Shown here in pieces: positions 10,192 to 18,699 of a DNA stretch of 64,000 nt. Below the pieces are notes generated by a model, which did not search any database, was not told the origin of the DNA, and saw nothing but the letters and a program-made list of their open reading frames with translations. Origin of the DNA: Actinernus sp. WN-2022 (lineage: Eukaryota > Cnidaria > Anthozoa > Actiniaria > Actinernidae); NCBI GenBank assembly GCA_030867875.1, contig JAOWCC010001589.1:86699537-86763536 (forward strand), read 5' to 3'. The translations under genes and the position numbers were made by a program. The stretch's first letter is position 1; every line of letters begins with the position of its first letter.

Positions 10192-13100
10192 ATGGTGAGA
10201 CCACGTAGTGAACCACTTCCACGGAGTCTAGCTCGAGAGGCAGGTGCTATTCTAGAGGAGAGAGATGGAATGCTCGAGGGAGTGGAGATAGGCCGCCGTA
10301 CTATCCGATGGCGCTTCTTCCAAGGTGTGGCAGGAGACTTGACCCCTAGGATCATGGAAAAGTTAGTTGCAAATGTAACCACCAGTTTCTACCTACGCTA
10401 CAGCTACACCTATCGCATTCGCAATGTCAATGACGGACGCGTGATTCTATTCTCCAAGACTGTCCCAGGCTCTCCATGGGTGAACATCCTAGAAGATGGA
10501 GAAGAGTGGATCAATAGCAAGGAGACAGCTCGATTGAATCCCGACAACATCACTCGACCAAATACCCAATGGGCCTTTGTGCGTTGGATATACGTAGATG
10601 TGAAAGTTGTGATCGATCGTCAGCTTTTGTTGGGAACAGGTCCACTGCCCCAATGGCTTCGCTATAAGAGAGGAATACTTGCCCTTGATCGGTATGGCGA
10701 CAACCTATGTCTTTGGCGCTGCCTTGCCATGCATGAAGGAGCACGAATAGATAGGTGTTGCGTCAAAGCTCGAAAACTTGCCCAAGCCTTCTATCGTCTG
10801 ACAGCGCCCACACAAGATGTTCCCAGAACTTCCATAGACCAGCTGGAGGAAGTCGAGTTGCACTTTAGAATCGGTATTCGGGTGTATGAACCCACGGAGG
10901 ATGGCGCTTGGCATCTGACGCGACATGCAGCTCACTACAAGCATACGATGACGATTGGGATACACGAAGGACATGCCTTCTACATCAAGAACGTCGACAA
11001 GATAGGGAGTGTCTACGTATGCAACGATTGTAAGCAACGGTTCACAAAAGCCTCGAACCTTCACCGCCATGCAGATCGTTGCAGGCGTGGCGAAACGAAG
11101 ATTGTTTGCCCCGGAAAAGTAATCACAGTACCCCAGTCGGCATACGAAAAAGCCTTCTGGCCAGAGAGCACAGCCAGCAAAGTCGCTTTATGCTGGTTGG
11201 AACGCGAAACCAAAAGGATTGGACAACACATTCATCATGCAGCTTGTGGACATGGTGGAGAGCATTGGATCGAAGGAGCGCCGGTCGACGGCTACGAACC
11301 TCTTTCGAAAACCATCTTCCAATTTCATGGATGCTATTTCCACGGCTGCCCGAAATGCTTCCCTAGGGAAAGGAGTCTCTATCTCAAGACCTGTGAAAGA
11401 ACGGCAAAGCTACAAGGAGCTGGTTATACAGTAGTGGAAGCTTGGGGCTGCTCCACAAAGAAGAAGAACAAACCGGTTCCCACACCAACACAAACTGTCT
11501 ACCCACACTTCATAGTTTACGATTTCGAAGCCTATCTCGACACGACAAAAGGAAGACAACCAACAGACCACCTGACCATCGAAAACGTCCACGTTCCAAT
11601 ATCAGTATCAATTGCCGACACATACAATCGAAAGCCAACCCACATCTGTCGACGCAATCCAAAAGAACTCATAGCTGCCTTCGTCGAAGAACTCCAGCAA
11701 AGAGCAGAGACAATCCAAGTAGCTATGGCAAGATGGTACCGGCTCGATGAACCCAAATTCTCCTTCGACACCCTACCAAAGAAACAACAAGCTAAGATCG
11801 AAGAATGGATTGGTCAAGTTCCAGTAGTGGGATTCAACTCTGGCAGGTACGATCTTAATCTGATCAGGGAGCACTTCGTAGGAATCATTGCCGACACCTG
11901 TTCAAAGATTCTGGTAGCAAAGAAAGCCAATTCCACTATGTTCCTATTGACCCCAGATTTCCGTTTCCTTGATGTGATCAACTACCTTGGACCAGGAACT
12001 TCTTATGAACGTTGGGTCGCTGCCTATGGCTGTGAGTTGCAAAAGAGTTTCTTCCCATATGAGTGGTTTGACTCTCCCGACAAGTTGGATCACATTGGAT
12101 TACCAGATTATCAAGAGTGGGGTTCGAAGTTGAAAAGAGAACACCTACTATCTAGGGAAGAGTTCGAAGACTGCAAGCGCACCTTTCTCGACAAAGGAAT
12201 GGAAACCTTTGCAGACTGGCTAAGATACTACAACAACCTAGATGTAGTTCCATTCCTAGAGGCACTCGAAAAGATGCGAGATTTCTATCATGAGAAAGGA
12301 GTAGACATGCTGAAAGACGCAGTGTCCATCCCAGGAGTCTCACTACAGTTCCTGCTTCGAGGTAGTGTAGAAAGGGGAGCTGAGATGTACGCTCCAAGTA
12401 AGGAAGCCTACCGCATGCTGAAAGACGCCGTAGTGGGAGGTCCAAGCATAGTGTTCACCAGACTCCACGAAGCAGGAAAAACTAAGATTCGTAGTCATCA
12501 GGGAGGAACTAAGATTTGTCGTAAGATTCTTGGATACGATGCCAACGCCCTATATCTTTCTACCATGGAGTTCGAAATGCCTTGTGGAAAAGAAAAGGTT
12601 GTGCACTATGACGATCCAGGTCCAGCCACCAAAGGATTCGTTGAATGTCTACTTGGTGGAACGTGGTTTGGATATGCAGAAGTAGACATCGAGATACCAA
12701 AGAAATTGTGGAAGGAATTTGAGGAGATGCCACCCTTCTTCTACAACAAGAAAATCCCCAAAGAAGCAATCCCTCCAGAAATGATAGCCTACCTTGAGAA
12801 GACTGGTAGAAAGCTCAGCGAGGAAAAGAAGTTAGTTGGAAGTCTCTCTGGAAAGAAGTTGCTACTCTATGCTCCTCTTCTACTTTGGTATGTAGATCAC
12901 GGCGCAGTGATCACTGCTGTCTACCGCACGATAGATTACGAACCCAAAGAAATCTTCGGATGGTTCGTGGACCAAGTCACTGAGGCGCGACGCATGGGAG
13001 ATGAAGACAAAGGTGAGGCTTTGCTGGCAGATGTGTTCAAGCTACTAGGAAACAGCGCCTATGGAAAGTTGCTCGAAGACTTGGGACGCCAAACAAAGGT

Positions 13101-13782
13101 CACCTATACAAAAGATGAGAAGGTTGTGGACAAGGCATTGCGAAGTGTTTGGTTCGAAGACCTAGAAGAGATTGGAGAGGCATACGAACTAGAGAGTAGG
13201 AAAGACCAGATCCGAATCAAACGCCCTTTCCAAGTAGGTATCGCTGTGTACCAGCTCGCAAAGCTGCGTATGCTTGAGTTCTACTATGACTTCATCGACA
13301 AGTACATTGATCGCAATGATTTCGAATATATACAGATGGACACAGACAGTGCCTACATTGCCATCTCGGGAAATAGCCTCGATGAGGTTGTAAGACTGGA
13401 ACTGCGAGAAGATTTCGAAGCCGAAAGGAATGAATGGCTAGCTTGGGACGAATGGAGCAGTCGTACACCAGGACTCTTCAAACTCGAATTCGAAGGACAT
13501 CGCGCCATTGCCCTATGCTCGAAAGCCTACTATGTCGATACAGGTGGCAGCAAGAAGTATTCCGCTAAAGGTATGTCTAGACGGCACAACGACATTTCGT
13601 GGGATCGATTCAAAGAAACCCTCCAGGGTAGTATCGACGTAGCGAATAACCGAGGCTTCCGCCTATTGCCAGAAGGTGTGGTAACCTACGACCAATGGAA
13701 GCTTGGGTTATCGGCTTACTACGACAAAAGACGAGTTCTTCCCGATGGAATCCACACCGAGCCAATAGAGTACGCTGTCTAG
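10192..13782 (+). CDS. Protein-primed-type family B DNA polymerase (PolB), 1196 aa
   Basis: This is the replicative DNA polymerase of the element, presumed to copy the linear genome from a terminal protein primer. The 3'-5' exonuclease motifs are visible: YDFEAY (D444/E446), GFNSGRYDLNLI (N549/D554) and YNNLDV (Y680/D684). So are polymerase motif A DANALYLS (D783), motif B KLLGNSAYG (K950-G958), motif C MDTDSAY (D1050/D1052) and KAYY (K1111). Upstream lie an OTU-like D-x-x-C segment (GDNLCLWRC, 169-177), a C2H2/C2HC finger (C277, C280, H293, C297) and a FHGCYFHGCPKC block (about 379-390) common in this polymerase family. The ATG at 10192 follows a TATAGTTGTAT motif by 10 nt. The stop overlaps the convergent integrase stop. 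All catalytic residues are present, so the protein looks intact. Confidence 0.97.
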   Translation: MVRPRSEPLPRSLAREAGAILEERDGMLEGVEIGRRTIRWRFFQGVAGDLTPRIMEKLVANVTTSFYLRYSYTYRIRNVNDGRVILFSKTVPGSPWVNILEDGEEWINSKETARLNPDNITRPNTQWAFVRWIYVDVKVVIDRQLLLGTGPLPQWLRYKRGILALDRYGDNLCLWRCLAMHEGARIDRCCVKARKLAQAFYRLTAPTQDVPRTSIDQLEEVELHFRIGIRVYEPTEDGAWHLTRHAAHYKHTMTIGIHEGHAFYIKNVDKIGSVYVCNDCKQRFTKASNLHRHADRCRRGETKIVCPGKVITVPQSAYEKAFWPESTASKVALCWLERETKRIGQHIHHAACGHGGEHWIEGAPVDGYEPLSKTIFQFHGCYFHGCPKCFPRERSLYLKTCERTAKLQGAGYTVVEAWGCSTKKKNKPVPTPTQTVYPHFIVYDFEAYLDTTKGRQPTDHLTIENVHVPISVSIADTYNRKPTHICRRNPKELIAAFVEELQQRAETIQVAMARWYRLDEPKFSFDTLPKKQQAKIEEWIGQVPVVGFNSGRYDLNLIREHFVGIIADTCSKILVAKKANSTMFLLTPDFRFLDVINYLGPGTSYERWVAAYGCELQKSFFPYEWFDSPDKLDHIGLPDYQEWGSKLKREHLLSREEFEDCKRTFLDKGMETFADWLRYYNNLDVVPFLEALEKMRDFYHEKGVDMLKDAVSIPGVSLQFLLRGSVERGAEMYAPSKEAYRMLKDAVVGGPSIVFTRLHEAGKTKIRSHQGGTKICRKILGYDANALYLSTMEFEMPCGKEKVVHYDDPGPATKGFVECLLGGTWFGYAEVDIEIPKKLWKEFEEMPPFFYNKKIPKEAIPPEMIAYLEKTGRKLSEEKKLVGSLSGKKLLLYAPLLLWYVDHGAVITAVYRTIDYEPKEIFGWFVDQVTEARRMGDEDKGEALLADVFKLLGNSAYGKLLEDLGRQTKVTYTKDEKVVDKALRSVWFEDLEEIGEAYELESRKDQIRIKRPFQVGIAVYQLAKLRMLEFYYDFIDKYIDRNDFEYIQMDTDSAYIAISGNSLDEVVRLELREDFEAERNEWLAWDEWSSRTPGLFKLEFEGHRAIALCSKAYYVDTGGSKKYSAKGMSRRHNDISWDRFKETLQGSIDVANNRGFRLLPEGVVTYDQWKLGLSAYYDKRRVLPDGIHTEPIEYAV

Positions 13783-14834
13783 CGTCTAGGTACAAACAGA
13801 ATTCCTTTTGGTGGTAGTTCCGTATCCCTAGGAACAACTTGTAGCTCTTCACGAACGAATCCACGTTTGGGTGCATCCTTCTCCTTCGCAAGGTAGTAAA
13901 GCACAGGCTGTCCCGAAGATACTACACTTCGCGAAATGGTGTATATCTGCAAACTCCACACAGGATCAGTAGCTCTACGTTTTTCACCTCCTTCCAATTC
14001 TCCTGGTGCATAGAGATATCGAACTAGAACGTCGAATGGTAGACGCTCTTCTCTCAATCCAACGGTGCGCGAATACGTAGGAGTCTTCAGATCTACTTGT
14101 TGCGCCACTACAGAATTCGAAGGCTCTTTACCAGTCAACCGAGTCACCTCACTATTCATAGCTTTGATAACCATTGGTAAACGAACTACCCATTCTCTAC
14201 TACGTTCATCTGATCCTTCCGAAGTAAGTACCATCTCTTGTGCATACTGATACCCAAACAATCTCTCGGCTAGAGTTCTATTTGCTCGTTCGACGAAGCC
14301 TTGCGCTCTATGATTACCAGCTTCACCTCGTTGAACTTTCGTACCATGTAGTTCTAGAGTTTCAGACATACGTCCCATGAATTCTCTACCAGGATCTACT
14401 TGCAACGTCTTTGGCCATTCGAGTGGACTACGTTTATAGATTCGTTCGAATGCCGCAGAAACTTCACCACTATCTTTAGATGCCAAAGGTTCGGCTTCTT
14501 TGTATCGAGAAGCTACATCGATTACCACTAATGCGTACTTATATAGTTTCCTTCCACGTCCAGGACGATCGTGTGGTAGAAATATCAAATCAGCTTGGTG
14601 GACTTCATTTGGTTTCGATACAGTCCAATGTGGTCGTGGAATGTGTTTTGGTGGTGGTAGATATATTTGCCACATAGATTGCTTTTCCAACCAACTCCTA
14701 GCTACGTCTTCTGATGCTTTCGCTGCTACCGATAGCTTGCCAATTGCAGAGTGACCTTTCCAATAGCCCATAGGACCATAGAAGATATTCGCAAGTTTAG
14801 AATCCATCATACATCTATACATTCTAACCTTCAA
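13779..14834 (-). CDS. Polinton-type RVE integrase, 351 aa
   Basis: DDE integrase that inserts the linear element into host DNA. Core acidic residues are visible as VHQAD (D82), LQVDPGREF (D147) and GFVERANRTL (E182), giving a D-D-34-E spacing. A C-terminal DNA-binding region follows, with the block RRATDPVWSLQIYTI (about 286-300) and a FVREEL segment typical of Polinton and related cnidarian integrases. No N-terminal HHCC zinc finger is evident. The start is ambiguous among Met1, Met5, Met9 and Met10, because TATAGATG and GTTGAAG promoter-like sequence overlaps the first codons; a start at 14807 or 14810 is plausible. It is convergent with PolB with a 4-bp overlap of the ends. Confidence 0.95.
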   Translation of the reverse strand: MKVRMYRCMMDSKLANIFYGPMGYWKGHSAIGKLSVAAKASEDVARSWLEKQSMWQIYLPPPKHIPRPHWTVSKPNEVHQADLIFLPHDRPGRGRKLYKYALVVIDVASRYKEAEPLASKDSGEVSAAFERIYKRSPLEWPKTLQVDPGREFMGRMSETLELHGTKVQRGEAGNHRAQGFVERANRTLAERLFGYQYAQEMVLTSEGSDERSREWVVRLPMVIKAMNSEVTRLTGKEPSNSVVAQQVDLKTPTYSRTVGLREERLPFDVLVRYLYAPGELEGGEKRRATDPVWSLQIYTISRSVVSSGQPVLYYLAKEKDAPKRGFVREELQVVPRDTELPPKGILFVPRR

Positions 14835-14840
14835 CAGATG

Positions 14841-14919
14841 AAAAAAAAAAAAAGGAAGAATAAAGAAAGTCGTTGCGTGACCCTCTTCATTCTTCCTTTC
14901 TTTTTTTCCTTTTTTTTTT
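14841..14919. terminator. Hairpin element A flanked by A- and T-runs
   Basis: The stem GGAAGAATAAAGA / TCTTCATTCTTCC (14854-14896) encloses the loop GTCGTTGCGTGAC, with an A-run before and a T-rich run after. It lies between the 3' side of the small-protein block and the integrase start. The same structure, with its loop in inverted orientation, lies at 23783-23857. A terminator or mRNA-end role is inferred only from position. Confidence 0.5.
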
Positions 14920-15170
14920 AGTAGTAACCTAGTAGTAACCTAGTAGTAGCTTAGTAGTAGCTTAGGGGTAGCTAGTAGTAGCTTAGGGGTAGCTTAGTAG
15001 TAGCTAGTAGTAGCTTAGGGGTAGCTTAGGGGTAGCTTAGTAGTAGCTTAGGGGTAGCTTAGGGGTAGCTTAGGGGTAGCTAGTAGTAGCTTAGTAGTAG
15101 CTTAGGGTAGCTTATGGGGTAGCTTAGGGGTAGCTTAGTAGTAGCTTAGGGGTAGCTTAGGGGTAGTAGT
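14919..15170. repeat. 11-12 bp minisatellite (TAGTAGTAGCT / TAGGGGTAGCT)
   Basis: About 20 interspersed units of TAGTAGTAGCT(T) and TAGGGGTAGCT(T), with two TAGTAGTAACC units at the left end. It fills the gap between hairpin A and the stop codon of the 141-aa gene. The two unit types resemble the sequence at the inner edge of the TIR palindrome (ACTACTAGGGGTAACTAAGG). Confidence 0.95.
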
Positions 15171-15172
15171 AT

Positions 15173-15598
15173 CTATATCCATTTACTAATAGCGTATCCA
15201 ACGCCTAGCATTCCACCACCAACGTAGAGCAACTCACCAGTCTTCTGATTGTTTGAGGGTTTGTAGTAGTCAGATAAGCGGGGTTCTTTCATCTCTTTGA
15301 GCCGTTTTAGCTCTTTACGTAACTTATCGGATCGCACTAAGGCTTCGTTGGTATCTCTTTGAGCGTTGTATGCGTCACGTTCAAGACCTTCCTGCTCTTG
15401 TGCATGGTCGTATCGTCTTTGACGTTCGATTCTATAGGCTTTCGTTTCGCTTGCTAGTTTTTCGATGGCCCTATTGTGTCTCTCTCGTTCTGCATCCATA
15501 TCACCCTTTCCAATCATTCTAGCTAGTATGCCACCACCAGTAAATGCCGTTGCATTCAATATAGCCCCGAGGATGGCCATTCCAATTGCTGCCGCCAT
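15173..15598 (-). CDS. Small membrane/coiled-coil protein, 141 aa
   Basis: The function is not established. The N-terminus is a glycine/alanine-rich hydrophobic segment (2-29), followed by a charged coiled coil (34-103), then LSDYYKPSNNQKTGEL and a second hydrophobic segment (123-140). The layout suggests two membrane anchors joined by a helical rod. The DYY-P-S-x-x-QK-x-GEL block is one I associate from memory with a small protein found in many invertebrate Polinton-like elements; that needs a search. Its ATG overlaps the stop of the 75-aa gene (TAATG), inside the co-oriented virion-protein block. A structural or virion-membrane role is inferred. Confidence 0.8.
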   Translation of the reverse strand: MAAAIGMAILGAILNATAFTGGGILARMIGKGDMDAERERHNRAIEKLASETKAYRIERQRRYDHAQEQEGLERDAYNAQRDTNEALVRSDKLRKELKRLKEMKEPRLSDYYKPSNNQKTGELLYVGGGMLGVGYAISKWI

Positions 15599-15825
15599 TA
15601 CGGTTTGGGTTTGGGCTTTTCTTTCTCAAGTTGTTTCTCAAGATATTCCTTTGCGTATAAGCTACCAAGTATCACGGCAGTCCACTTCGCGTAATTCACT
15701 AGGGAAGAAGAAGGATCACTAAGCATAGATTCCTTGGTAGTCTTTTTTACGATCCACCCAATACCAGCAGCGAGTCCAACGATTTTGACTGCATCGGTTG
15801 CCGTCTTCGTCAATTCCTTCTCCAT
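15598..15825 (-). CDS. Small two-helix membrane protein, 75 aa
   Basis: No known family was recognised. Two hydrophobic helices (about 11-27 and 44-58) are followed by a Lys/Glu/Pro tail ending KPKPKP. Its frame is complete and it sits tightly between genes of the virion block: its stop overlaps the next ATG, and 37 bp separate its start from the preceding stop. The upstream gap holds AGTAGTATATATC, resembling the element's promoter motif. It is probably a minor membrane protein of the particle; that is inference from context only. Confidence 0.7.
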   Translation of the reverse strand: MEKELTKTATDAVKIVGLAAGIGWIVKKTTKESMLSDPSSSLVNYAKWTAVILGSLYAKEYLEKQLEKEKPKPKP

Positions 15826-15862
15826 CTAGATATATACTACTATGGTCTCGAGTCTTTAAGTG

Positions 15863-16219
15863 TTACTCCATGTCTAGTGCCGTTGGCTTTGCCGGAGCTG
15901 CAGGTTGTATCGTGCTAACGGTGGCAGCTCGCGTGTTACCATCTACATACTTCTTGTACGCAAAGTACGTGCCAAACAATGTAGCGCCAGTACCGATGAC
16001 TGCGAGTATAGTCAGGTTTTCGAACCGACCTTTCTCTACGTTAGTTTCTTTGGATGGTTCATTTTCACGTTCTATCTCCATCTTTTGAGCTTCTTTTGCA
16101 CGGGCAGTGACCTTCTCCCAAGCTAATTTTCCTGCTGCAACACGCTTTGGATTTTTTCCTTTCTTAGTTGGTACAGTCGTCGGTGGACTCGCAGTTATCT
16201 GATCCGGCTGTCCTTCCAT
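15863..16219 (-). CDS. Basic, single-pass membrane protein, 118 aa
   Basis: The frame is open further upstream, but the start at 16219 is preferred. It is preceded by the shared promoter-like stretch (TACTATATCGAAG, 16224-16236) and GTTGAA, while the extra 12 codons lie inside that stretch. The protein has a Pro/Thr-rich N-terminus, a basic segment KNPKRVAAGKLAWEKV (22-37), a charged helix (38-60), one transmembrane segment (69-88) and a Pro/Ala tail. The KxPKxVAAGK block recurs, from memory, in small proteins of related elements. Its function is unknown; a DNA-condensing or virion membrane protein is possible. Confidence 0.75.
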   Translation of the reverse strand: MEGQPDQITASPPTTVPTKKGKNPKRVAAGKLAWEKVTARAKEAQKMEIERENEPSKETNVEKGRFENLTILAVIGTGATLFGTYFAYKKYVDGNTRAATVSTIQPAAPAKPTALDME

Positions 16220-16223
16220 CTTG

Positions 16224-16256
16224 CTTCGATATAGTAGGTATATGTGGAGGTTCAAC
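16224..16256 (-). promoter_or_regulatory. Putative promoter of the 118-aa gene
   Basis: Read on the minus strand it has GTTGAA at its upstream edge and TACTATATCGAAG five bases before the ATG. The TATCGAAG part is identical to the polymerase promoter. Confidence 0.5.
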
Positions 16257-16268
16257 AGGTGTGTGACA

Positions 16269-16814
16269 CTAAAGATTCTTTAATGATGAATATGCCTCAA
16301 GTACTACGGTTCTTTCTGGGGTATCCACTTCATATTCGTCGACTTCGTTATCCTCCTCTTTCCCTGGCGTATAGTGTGCAAGGATGTGACACATACCGCT
16401 AGCTGTCGCTACAAGTGGACCTGCTCTGGAAGACAACGACCCGGCCAGGCCAGATATCTCATTTCGGATTAATTGGTCTTCTTGTAGATCCTTCAGTAGA
16501 CCTTCGTGAGAATCTATAGGTAACACGTATGCGACTACACGAACTACTAAGCTGAGTGCTCTATTTACTAAACACCCTGTTATTTGTTTTGCTAAGACGG
16601 ACTGGTATCTAGTATGTAAGCGGTCTACGTCTTTGGCTGACAGTTTAGAAATGTCCCCTAGAGAGAAATTCTTCCCTAGGTATTCCTTTGTCGTACCAGT
16701 TACGGCTAGAATCGAGAGAGCTTCCCGATCTTCCGTTACAGAGGAATGCGCATTCTCTATTTTTGGTGGGCCTGTTACATCCTCACCGAATATCTCGAGT
16801 GTTTCTTTATCCAT
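16269..16814 (-). CDS. Conserved-looking Polinton-like protein of unknown function, 181 aa
   Basis: No catalytic motif was recognised. An acidic N-terminus is followed by the segment YLGKNFSLGDISKLSAKDVD (about 40-59), a helical region with RYQSVLAKQITG and a hydrophobic or amphipathic stretch (about 77-100, ALSLVVRVVAYVLPI). Further on come an Ala/Gly-rich helix (about 124-145) and an acidic tail (150-165). From memory, similar proteins accompany the packaging ATPase in other invertebrate Polinton-like elements. It overlaps the ATPase gene by 8 bp, so the two are probably co-expressed. It shows no His-Asp-Cys arrangement of an adenain-like protease. A virion or packaging accessory role is inferred. 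Confidence 0.75.
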   Translation of the reverse strand: MDKETLEIFGEDVTGPPKIENAHSSVTEDREALSILAVTGTTKEYLGKNFSLGDISKLSAKDVDRLHTRYQSVLAKQITGCLVNRALSLVVRVVAYVLPIDSHEGLLKDLQEDQLIRNEISGLAGSLSSRAGPLVATASGMCHILAHYTPGKEEDNEVDEYEVDTPERTVVLEAYSSLKNL

Positions 16815-17430
16815 GATAATATGTTGTAGATGCTGGGAGCTCTAACACTACCTCGAAAGGATGGCGGAGACAGAAGCACATGCGAGCGAACTTATGGGAT
16901 CCAAGTATCGTTCGTAACTCTTTGCATTCTTGCGAGCCTCCATAGTCCTCAAATATCTTTTTACCATCTACGGCCGATGCTGTATGAAATGCTACTACGA
17001 TAGCTACGTTCTCGCGGAAGGGTTTACATATGCTCGTTAGTTGTTGGGACAGCACCCAAATGGAAAGCCCTATGTGTCGTGCAGAAAAGGCTAAGTCCAC
17101 TAGCTTTTCAGTTCGTTTCTTGACGTCCTTCGATGCGGCGCAATCATCGAGAATCAATAGAGTATTGGTACCTGACCAAAATGTTGCGCAAATACTCAAA
17201 GTAGCATCGATGGCATCTTGTGGTGGCGATATGACGAAGAAATGAGGATCTCGATTTGCGAATCCACGATAAGTTTTGTTGTGGGCATACGTAGGACAAA
17301 TCAGTACTATGTAATCGAACTTACCACGAAATGATCCACGAAGTTGTTCTATGAGAAACGCAGTCTTCCCACAATTCGTTGGACCGACTATGAGTGCGTT
17401 GAACGGTACGTGCTCTACGAGAGAATCCAT
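16807..17430 (-). CDS. A32/FtsK-HerA-like genome-packaging ATPase, 207 aa
   Basis: This is the motor expected to pump viral DNA into the capsid. The P-loop is GPTNCGKT (16-23). Walker B is LLILDD (91-96), followed by a sensor-type VLSQQ (126-130). The length and compact single-domain architecture match A32-like ATPases of Polintons and virophages. Its ATG is embedded in the stop of the upstream capsid gene (TGATG), and its 3' end overlaps the next gene by 8 bp. That fits a tightly coupled capsid-packaging module. All motifs are intact. Confidence 0.93.
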   Translation of the reverse strand: MDSLVEHVPFNALIVGPTNCGKTAFLIEQLRGSFRGKFDYIVLICPTYAHNKTYRGFANRDPHFFVISPPQDAIDATLSICATFWSGTNTLLILDDCAASKDVKKRTEKLVDLAFSARHIGLSIWVLSQQLTSICKPFRENVAIVVAFHTASAVDGKKIFEDYGGSQECKELRTILGSHKFARMCFCLRHPFEVVLELPASTTYYHG

Positions 17431-18665
17431 CAGTATAATATACTCTGCAGAGATCTGTTCAATATCGTGACCTGAGCATCCGCAAGGACATAGATGTGCA
17501 TTTTCACATTTCCACTTCCCTTAGCAGTTCTATGTATGCGAATGTCGATGTCCTTTCCACTGCCGGTTTGTGCCAAGCCATCACCATGAACGGTGGAATC
17601 TTTTGCTGTGCGACAATCGATTAGAATAGAGAATCTATTTTCAAAGAACTTCTTTGGAGTCATAGAAGTATTGGGTGTACCAAACCAGCTTCTTGCAGCC
17701 TCCCAGAAATCTAGGGGAAGCATGCCACTTGGAAAGAGTCTGTTGGGAATCCCATTGACATCTACTTCTACCTTCAAGATATCTGGATTCGAGAATGCTT
17801 CACTATCTCGCGTGCCAATGGTAGGGGGATCTATGAATAGTAGAAGTAGTCCAGCAAAGGATCGTCTTGGAACATTAACGTTTTGAGATATCAAAGTATC
17901 AGAGGTTTTAGCGATATCTACTGTTTTGAAGTGAACAGCGTAGTTGTATAGGAATGCAGTACCTATTTCATATTTGTGAAGTGCATTACTAGCCAGCGTT
18001 TCGTTCCTGATTGCTTCGTATTCTAGTTGGATGTTGGTAAGTTGGTACGTACCTATCTTCGTAGTATCCGATCCAATTACTACCTCGTTGGCAGACGCTA
18101 GAGTCAACTCGAATGTAATTATATTTTCTAAGGCATGTGGATATAGAACTCCATGTTGTGTCAGAATGTCAACATCTAATGGAATCCTATACTTTGAACC
18201 ACATGCAGCTAGGAGCGCGTTGTCTGCAGCAGACGAAGTACTTGCGTCACCAGCTTTCGATCGTAGCTTATTCAAGTTCTCTGATTGAATACCTTGTTGT
18301 ATTCTAGACTCTCTCTCCTGTGTAGATAGGTACACATCGGAGTATGTTTGTAGGAGGTCTGGCCTGACAAGGTCTTCTACTGTTTCAGCTCCCATCCTAC
18401 AGATTCTACGCATGACCAAACAGCGTCCAACGTTCGAAACGACTCTGTTATTCGCATGTCCACCAGATAGTACGATGTCCCCCAATAGCGCTAAGCTACC
18501 AGGTACTAGTACTACATCTTCTGCTAGCTTTGGAACTTCTACGTATAGAGTCTCACCTGGATTGGCAGACGATCGAGTGAAAGTCTTCCTATACAAGTCT
18601 CGCGGAGCCTTGAGTGCATGAGGCTCTCTTCGTACTTGTGTGGGATCCAACTTTGATGAGATCAT
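17430..18665 (-). CDS. Probable major capsid protein (double jelly-roll), 411 aa
   Basis: The frame can be read 12 codons further upstream, but those codons lie in the AT-rich bidirectional promoter; Met at 18665 (MISSKLDPTQ) is the likely start. The beta-rich protein, with no membrane segment, carries NPGETLYVEVPKL, GTYQLTNIQLEYEA, VNVPRRSFAGLLLLF and a C-terminal GSGNVKMHIYVLADAQ. These blocks recall, from memory, a capsid-type family of invertebrate Polinton/adintovirus-like elements. Its length and its location next to the packaging ATPase fit a hexon-like capsid protein. The fold is not provable from sequence alone. It is divergently paired with the 362-aa gene. Confidence 0.78.
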   Translation of the reverse strand: MISSKLDPTQVRREPHALKAPRDLYRKTFTRSSANPGETLYVEVPKLAEDVVLVPGSLALLGDIVLSGGHANNRVVSNVGRCLVMRRICRMGAETVEDLVRPDLLQTYSDVYLSTQERESRIQQGIQSENLNKLRSKAGDASTSSAADNALLAACGSKYRIPLDVDILTQHGVLYPHALENIITFELTLASANEVVIGSDTTKIGTYQLTNIQLEYEAIRNETLASNALHKYEIGTAFLYNYAVHFKTVDIAKTSDTLISQNVNVPRRSFAGLLLLFIDPPTIGTRDSEAFSNPDILKVEVDVNGIPNRLFPSGMLPLDFWEAARSWFGTPNTSMTPKKFFENRFSILIDCRTAKDSTVHGDGLAQTGSGKDIDIRIHRTAKGSGNVKMHIYVLADAQVTILNRSLQSILY

Positions 18666-18699
18666 GTTGAATATAACTATATATATAATTATGTTTAAC
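18666..18699. promoter_or_regulatory. 34-bp bidirectional promoter between capsid and 362-aa genes
   Basis: It is a near-palindromic AT-rich stretch bounded by GTTGAA and TTTAAC. On the minus strand TATAGTTATAT (18671-18681) lies 5 nt before the capsid ATG. Both genes must be served from these 34 bp. Confidence 0.7.
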
